Of a stretch of 59,470 nucleotides of DNA, positions 55,389-59,470 are shown in pieces. Below the pieces are notes generated by a model. That model saw only the letters and a program-made list of their open reading frames with translations, ran no database searches and was not told where the DNA came from. The stretch comes from Pseudomonadales bacterium (GTDB lineage: Bacteria; Pseudomonadota; Gammaproteobacteria; Pseudomonadales; Pseudohongiellaceae): the NCBI GenBank assembly GCA_022825945.1, contig JAJDVS010000030.1, positions 1 through 59,470 on the forward strand, read 5' to 3'. Position numbers and translations under genes: made by a program. How positions within the stretch are numbered: position 1 is the first letter of the stretch; each line of letters opens with the position of its first letter.

Positions 55389-57509
55389 CTATCTGCTGTG
55401 CAGCCAAGAAAAGGGATGCAAGGCGGCCAGCGCGCGTTTGCCGGCGCCGGTGTTGCGGCGAATCTCGGCGCCAAGCCGCCGGCGCATGCCGGACCAGTCT
55501 GAATCCTCCGGGCTACCCCCTCGCCCGCCAAGCGCCTGGGCGAGATGCCACATGGTAAGCGTTTCCAGCGCCGGGGCGGCGGCGCCGGCCCGGCGGGCGA
55601 AATCCTCCCGGCTCTCACCGAACCGGCGGCGTATGCCCACGGCGGCAAGCTGGTCGAGCGCGGCGCGGTAACCGAGCCGGTGCTGCGCGCCGAAGCCGGC
55701 CAATCCCGGTATCCAGAGCCGGTACAGCTTGACGGCGTAGCCCGCCAGCACCAGCGCGGCGAGCAGGGCGGGCAGGGCGTAGCGCAGCCATTGCCAGTTG
55801 ATGGCGAAGCCGGCCTGTTGCTGCAGGAATTCGGCAAAGGCTTCCTCGCCCCTGAGCATGTCGCCGAGGAGTTGCTGCAGCTCGTTCTGGGGGTCGGTGG
55901 TCATGTCCACCAGGGTTTGTTGCGGCGCCGGATCGACGATGACCCAGCCATAACCCTCAAAATAGATCTCGGGCCAGGCATGGCCGTGAATCGCCTGGAT
56001 CAGCAGGGAAGAGCCACCCGCGCGATTGGCCGCAGGAACCGAATAGCCGATTCCCACCCGGGCCGGAATGCCGAGGCTGCGCAGCAGGTAGGTGGAAGCG
56101 AAGGCGAAGTGCATGCAATAGCCGGTGAGGTCGCCAAACAGGAATGAAGCTGCCGGGTCTTCGGCATAGGCGTGTTCATTGGCAAGGCTGTAGATACCAT
56201 TGCGGTCGAGATAGGTCTTGACGGCCCAGGCCCGGGCGAATGGATCAGCGGCATACCGCGGCTGCAGGCCGCCGGTGATTTCCCGGGCCAGTTCGCCGTA
56301 GCGGGGGTCGTCGGGCAGGCGCAGGTATTCTTCGCGAACCTCCTCGGGCCAGCGGGGATTGCCGGCGGCAAGCCCGAACAGTTCGTTCAGGTCGAAATCG
56401 GGCGCCAGGGAGTGGGCGTCCCAGGTTCGCTTGAAGCGCAGATTGTTCGGGTTGGGCGCATTTTCCATGGCCACCGGCGCCACCAGGCCGAAGGGCGAAC
56501 GGTGCGGCACCAGGGTGCCGATGGTGGTGCTCACGGGCTTGCGGCCTTCGCTGGCGACGGTTTCCCTCGCCGGGGCGCCGGGGGCGGGGATCAGGTCCCG
56601 GTCCATTTCCGGATGCGAAGCGAAATCGAGCATGTAGCCATTCCACTGGGAATAGGCGGATTCGCGAAAGTAATAGGCGCCGCCGGCGGGTTCGTAGTCA
56701 TCCCGGAACACCACCACGGCTACCGGAGCCTGCTTGTTCCCGGTGCTGTTCTCGCCGTCGTGGAAAGGGTTTTCCCGCTGCCGCGCGCTGTTGCCCGTGA
56801 GCCCGAGGTCATCGGTCATTTGTGGCGTGGGCAGGCCGAAGCTGCGCACATAGCCCACCAGCGACAGGCACAGCAGGCCGAACAGGGCGAAGTGGTAGGG
56901 CAGCCGCCGCCGGTTTTCCTCCACCAGCAACAGCGCGGCAAGCAGCAGCACGGCGGCGCAACCGGTCGCCAGCAGCACCGTGGCCGGGTCGAGACCCCGG
57001 CTCAGGGCAAAATCACCGAGGAAAAAAGGCCGGTTGATCATGCCATTGCGATGGGCGGAAAGAATGATGACAAAGCCGGTGGCCACCAGCAGCACTTCAA
57101 TGACGCCGCCGGCGCTGCCGCGCAGGGCCAGCGCTCGCACCGCGCCGGTAAAGGCGAAACTGAAGCACAGCCATTTGACGCCTTCGGCGAGATGGAAGGC
57201 GGCCACCGGGCCAAGCAGCGCGGCGGACAGGCTGCTACTGGCAATGAGGCTGCCCAGGGTCATTCCCGCCAGCGCAAGCAGGGTCGCCACGAGCAGGATA
57301 ACGGGCATTCGCAGCCGGCCCAGGGACTGCGCATGATCCTGTCTTGCCGTCAGTACGCAGGCCGCGACGCAGCCGGCAACGGCGGCGAGCGAGCCGGTGC
57401 CCACCGTCAGCGAAAGGCTGAGCAGGTAGTAGCTGCCGGAAATGATGAGCGCCCGCGCCAGGGCGGGCAACAGATGTTCCGGGGATTTTGCTTCCACCAT
57501 CGGCTGCAT
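55389..57509 (-). CDS. membrane-anchored transglutaminase-like protein
   Basis: 706 aa from the ATG at 57509; a second ATG at 57500 is possible. About seven N-terminal membrane segments, then a periplasmic region with the transglutaminase-like fold: Cys in TGYCMHFAFAST, His in HGHAWPEIYFEGYGW and Asp in VIVDPAPQQT make up the triad. One more membrane helix (about residues 595-615) precedes a cytosolic DUF4129-like tail. It is regularly encoded with MoxR and DUF58 proteins; the substrate is unknown. Starts 4 bases after the DUF58 gene. Confidence 0.92.
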   Translation of the reverse strand: MQPMVEAKSPEHLLPALARALIISGSYYLLSLSLTVGTGSLAAVAGCVAACVLTARQDHAQSLGRLRMPVILLVATLLALAGMTLGSLIASSSLSAALLGPVAAFHLAEGVKWLCFSFAFTGAVRALALRGSAGGVIEVLLVATGFVIILSAHRNGMINRPFFLGDFALSRGLDPATVLLATGCAAVLLLAALLLVEENRRRLPYHFALFGLLCLSLVGYVRSFGLPTPQMTDDLGLTGNSARQRENPFHDGENSTGNKQAPVAVVVFRDDYEPAGGAYYFRESAYSQWNGYMLDFASHPEMDRDLIPAPGAPARETVASEGRKPVSTTIGTLVPHRSPFGLVAPVAMENAPNPNNLRFKRTWDAHSLAPDFDLNELFGLAAGNPRWPEEVREEYLRLPDDPRYGELAREITGGLQPRYAADPFARAWAVKTYLDRNGIYSLANEHAYAEDPAASFLFGDLTGYCMHFAFASTYLLRSLGIPARVGIGYSVPAANRAGGSSLLIQAIHGHAWPEIYFEGYGWVIVDPAPQQTLVDMTTDPQNELQQLLGDMLRGEEAFAEFLQQQAGFAINWQWLRYALPALLAALVLAGYAVKLYRLWIPGLAGFGAQHRLGYRAALDQLAAVGIRRRFGESREDFARRAGAAAPALETLTMWHLAQALGGRGGSPEDSDWSGMRRRLGAEIRRNTGAGKRALAALHPFSWLHSR

Positions 57510-57513
57510 GGGT

Positions 57514-58806
57514 TCAAATCCTGCGCAGATTGTCGTCGTAGCAGATTCCCGTGGCCCGGTCGACCAGCATGATCGAGGCATGCGCGCCACGCAACTGACG
57601 GCATAATACCAGCAATTCCGAGCGTGAACCGCCGCCCTCGGGCCGCTGTTCCGGGCGCAGCAGCCATCTGCGCCAGCGCGGCGGGCGGCGGCTTTCTTCC
57701 AGGCCGTCGGTGGCCAGCACCAGGGAAAAACGCCCGCGGAAGCCGCCGCCATGCCGCAGGGCGCCGCTGGCGGCCAGGGCTTTCGCGCTGGCGAAAACGA
57801 TGCAGTGGGAGGCGCCGCGCTGGTCAACCTGTGCCAGGAAACGTTCCAGCCCCGGCGAATGCGGGCGTCCCAAAGCCCGGGAGCGCGCCACGGCCCGCAG
57901 CGCGGAATCGATCTCGCCGCAGGGCGTTTCGGTGCCATCGGCGGAAAACTGCCAGTCCTCGCCGAGGGCGCCGGACTCCAGCGCCATCCGGGCCACCGCC
58001 GCCGCGGCTTCATCGTCCGGCCCCGAGAGCAGGTAGGCGAGTATCCGCCGCCCCTGGGCGACGCTGCGTTCGCGCAACCGCACGTTCAACTGCCGTGTGC
58101 GCGCGTAATTCTTCCAGAGAATGTCGCGCACCGAATCGCCGGCGACATAGGGCCGGATTTCCATGCGGTCGCCCACCGGTTCGCCGCTTTGCCGGGGCAG
58201 GCCGTCCTCGGCGGCGAGCGAATGCAGCAGCGGCAGCTTGTTCAGGGTATTGATGCGGGGCAGCACGTAGCATTCCCGATCTCGCCGCAGCCGCCAGGAG
58301 TAGCGGCACAGTCCGAGCACGTCGGACACCTCGAAACGCCGCGTCACCCGGCTGCTGAGGCAGCGCCCCCGCAGGGTGATTTCCTCTTCCAGCCGGTCAT
58401 CCGGAGCAGTCCGAATGCGGCTTTCGACCCGGTCTGGATACTGCCAGGACCATTGCAGCTGGACCAGCGGCAACAGCCCCACCGGCGGCAGGCTGAATCC
58501 CGTCTCATTGGGAAATCCCGCCTCAAAGGCCTGGCCGTTTCCAGCCCCTCGCCGTGATTCGTTCCCGGTTTCGCGGTGGATGCGGCGCTGCAGGATCAAC
58601 CCGCAGACAATCACCGAGAACAGGCAACTCACCAGTATCGCCAGTGCGCAGATGCCGAGCGCGAACACCATCAGATCCATGGCGCCATAGCCGAAGAAGC
58701 GCAGCGCCAGCGCAATGCAAAGCAAGGTAACGACGCCCCGCGCCGTCAGCGGAAACAACCCGGCCAGCGCGCGCAACTGGTTCTTGACGGAATTGATGGG
58801 CCTCAC
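57514..58806 (-). CDS. DUF58 domain-containing membrane protein
   Basis: 430 aa from a GTG. Two N-terminal membrane helices (about residues 15-60), a beta-rich extracytoplasmic-type domain, and the DUF58 core RPYVAGDSVRDILWKNYARTRQLNVR followed by a VWA-like fold (RRILAYLLSGPDDEAAAAVARM). First gene of the DUF58-transglutaminase-MoxR-TPR operon. The 167-bp palindrome ends six bases before the start codon and contributes the AGG that looks like its ribosome site, so its promoter must lie in or beyond that repeat. Confidence 0.88.
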   Translation of the reverse strand: MRPINSVKNQLRALAGLFPLTARGVVTLLCIALALRFFGYGAMDLMVFALGICALAILVSCLFSVIVCGLILQRRIHRETGNESRRGAGNGQAFEAGFPNETGFSLPPVGLLPLVQLQWSWQYPDRVESRIRTAPDDRLEEEITLRGRCLSSRVTRRFEVSDVLGLCRYSWRLRRDRECYVLPRINTLNKLPLLHSLAAEDGLPRQSGEPVGDRMEIRPYVAGDSVRDILWKNYARTRQLNVRLRERSVAQGRRILAYLLSGPDDEAAAAVARMALESGALGEDWQFSADGTETPCGEIDSALRAVARSRALGRPHSPGLERFLAQVDQRGASHCIVFASAKALAASGALRHGGGFRGRFSLVLATDGLEESRRPPRWRRWLLRPEQRPEGGGSRSELLVLCRQLRGAHASIMLVDRATGICYDDNLRRI

Positions 58807-58812
58807 CTCAAC

Positions 58813-58979
58813 CTAGGAGCCTGCGCCGTAGGAATTCACGGCTGAAAATCCGCTCTCATCCACGCCCCTGGCCGCTCGATTTCGTTGAATATCCACCAAT
58901 ATTCGCCTCAATCGATCAGCCAAGGGCGCGGCGATAGCGAATTTTCGCTTTCGCGAATTCCTACGGCGCAGGCTCCTAG
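58813..58979 (+). repeat. 167-bp palindromic MITE/ERIC-like element, copy 3
   Basis: The most perfect copy: 25-bp terminal repeats identical on both sides, starting CTAGGAGCCTGCGCCGTAGG and ending with its complement, CTAG at both tips. It fills the gap between the DUF58 gene (6 bases away) and the DUF4143 gene (8 bases away). Confidence 0.92.
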
Positions 58980-58987
58980 CATGGGAA

Positions 58988-59470
58988 TCACGTCAATTCT
59001 CCGCTCCACAACCTGCGGGCGAATTCCGCGGCGGGCAGAACGTCAATGCCGTCTTCGGTTCGCCCGGCGGCAGGTTCCAGACAGACGAGAACCCGCCGTT
59101 TCGCGTTTGGATGATCGTCGAGCAAACTGCGCAGATTTCGCATGTGCCGGGAAGAGACCCGTTCAATGCTTTTCGCCTCCACCACCAGCCTCATGTCGTC
59201 CAATACGAAATCGACTTCCCTGCCGCCGGCGAGACGCCAATAGGCAAGTTCGCCGTCGGGCTCCATGTAGTCAACATAAGCGGAAAGCTCATGAAACACC
59301 CAATTTTCGAACGCGGCGCCGTAAGCGTTCGAACCCCGCCGCAGCGGCATTCTTCGGGCGAGGTGGTTAACGACTCCAACATCGGAAAAATAGAACTTGG
59401 GCGCGGCGATCACCCTTCGTTTCGCGCGTTTGCGGTAAGCGGGCAGCCAGCGGCCCAGCAGGGTGTCATG
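58988..59470 (-). CDS. DUF4143-containing AAA ATPase, C-terminal part, truncated by window edge
   Basis: The frame stays open to the edge (upstream residues DTLLGRWLPAYRKRAKRR), so the ATPase domain lies outside. The visible part is the DUF4143 (PF13635) domain: KFYFSDVGVVNHLARRMPLRRGS, YGAAFENWVFHELSAY, and a PD-(D/E)XK-like REVDFVLDDMRLVVEAKS with D...E-x-K. This family of ATPases is widespread and often multi-copy; function unknown. The stop lies 8 bases from the palindromic element. Confidence 0.88.
   Translation of the reverse strand, partial: HDTLLGRWLPAYRKRAKRRVIAAPKFYFSDVGVVNHLARRMPLRRGSNAYGAAFENWVFHELSAYVDYMEPDGELAYWRLAGGREVDFVLDDMRLVVEAKSIERVSSRHMRNLRSLLDDHPNAKRRVLVCLEPAAGRTEDGIDVLPAAEFARRLWSGELT

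Overview
The window looks like the chromosome of a high-GC gammaproteobacterium, probably an uncultured or little-studied lineage. The evidence is gene order: glyA-nrdR-ribD-ribE-ribBA-ribH-nusB-thiL-pgpA is a classic gammaproteobacterial run, and DUF3301, lambda-P/DnaT-like replication proteins, PPDK and a selA/selB pair also occur. No rRNA, tRNA, CRISPR array or intact transposase was recognised. Both edges cut through genes of AAA-ATPase/nuclease-like families.

Layout. 1-2.9 kb: an edge-truncated AAA/PD-(D/E)XK protein, then an overlapping pair of replication proteins (one with three DnaT-type repeats, one like phage lambda P). 2.9-10.9 kb: glyA, nrdR and an almost complete riboflavin set with nusB, thiL and pgpA. 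11-18 kb: a histidine phosphatase, then a minus-strand series reading two DUF1538 membrane proteins, a P-II-like protein, a CBS protein, xseB, ispA, dxs and cobO. 18.4-25.5 kb: MATE transporter, DUF3301, a KAS III, a Pit phosphate transporter, and an overlapping M14 desuccinylase-like/GCS2 ligase pair. 25.5-29.2 kb: an AT-richer cassette with an AlbA_2 ATPase and a BstYI/BglII-type restriction-modification pair, bracketed by two related multi-hairpin repeats. 29.2-40.7 kb: selB, lactate permease, pyruvate phosphate dikinase, a secreted CocE/NonD hydrolase, a damaged beta-lactamase-fold gene and a 2-hydroxyacid dehydrogenase. 40.7-49.4 kb: a five-gene defence operon reading TrlF-like PHP/SMC ATPase, AlbA_2 ATPase, type III Mod, DUF433, type III Res. 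49.6-59.5 kb: selA, a Bcr/CflA exporter, a DUF58-transglutaminase-MoxR-TPR operon, and an edge-truncated DUF4143 ATPase.

The intergenic DNA is crowded with repeats. There is a 167-bp fully palindromic MITE/ERIC-like element (three full copies and several single ends), a REP-like family built on GTCATTCTGCGCG...CGCAGAATGAC (nine copies), a CTAG-bounded triple-hairpin element (two copies) and a tandem ~70-bp repeat. They lie very close to gene ends, sometimes supplying the stop codon or lying a few bases from a start codon. The strongest leads for new biology are the composite defence operon, the hairpin-flanked restriction cassette, the DUF1538/P-II/CBS module and the triple-DnaT replication protein.
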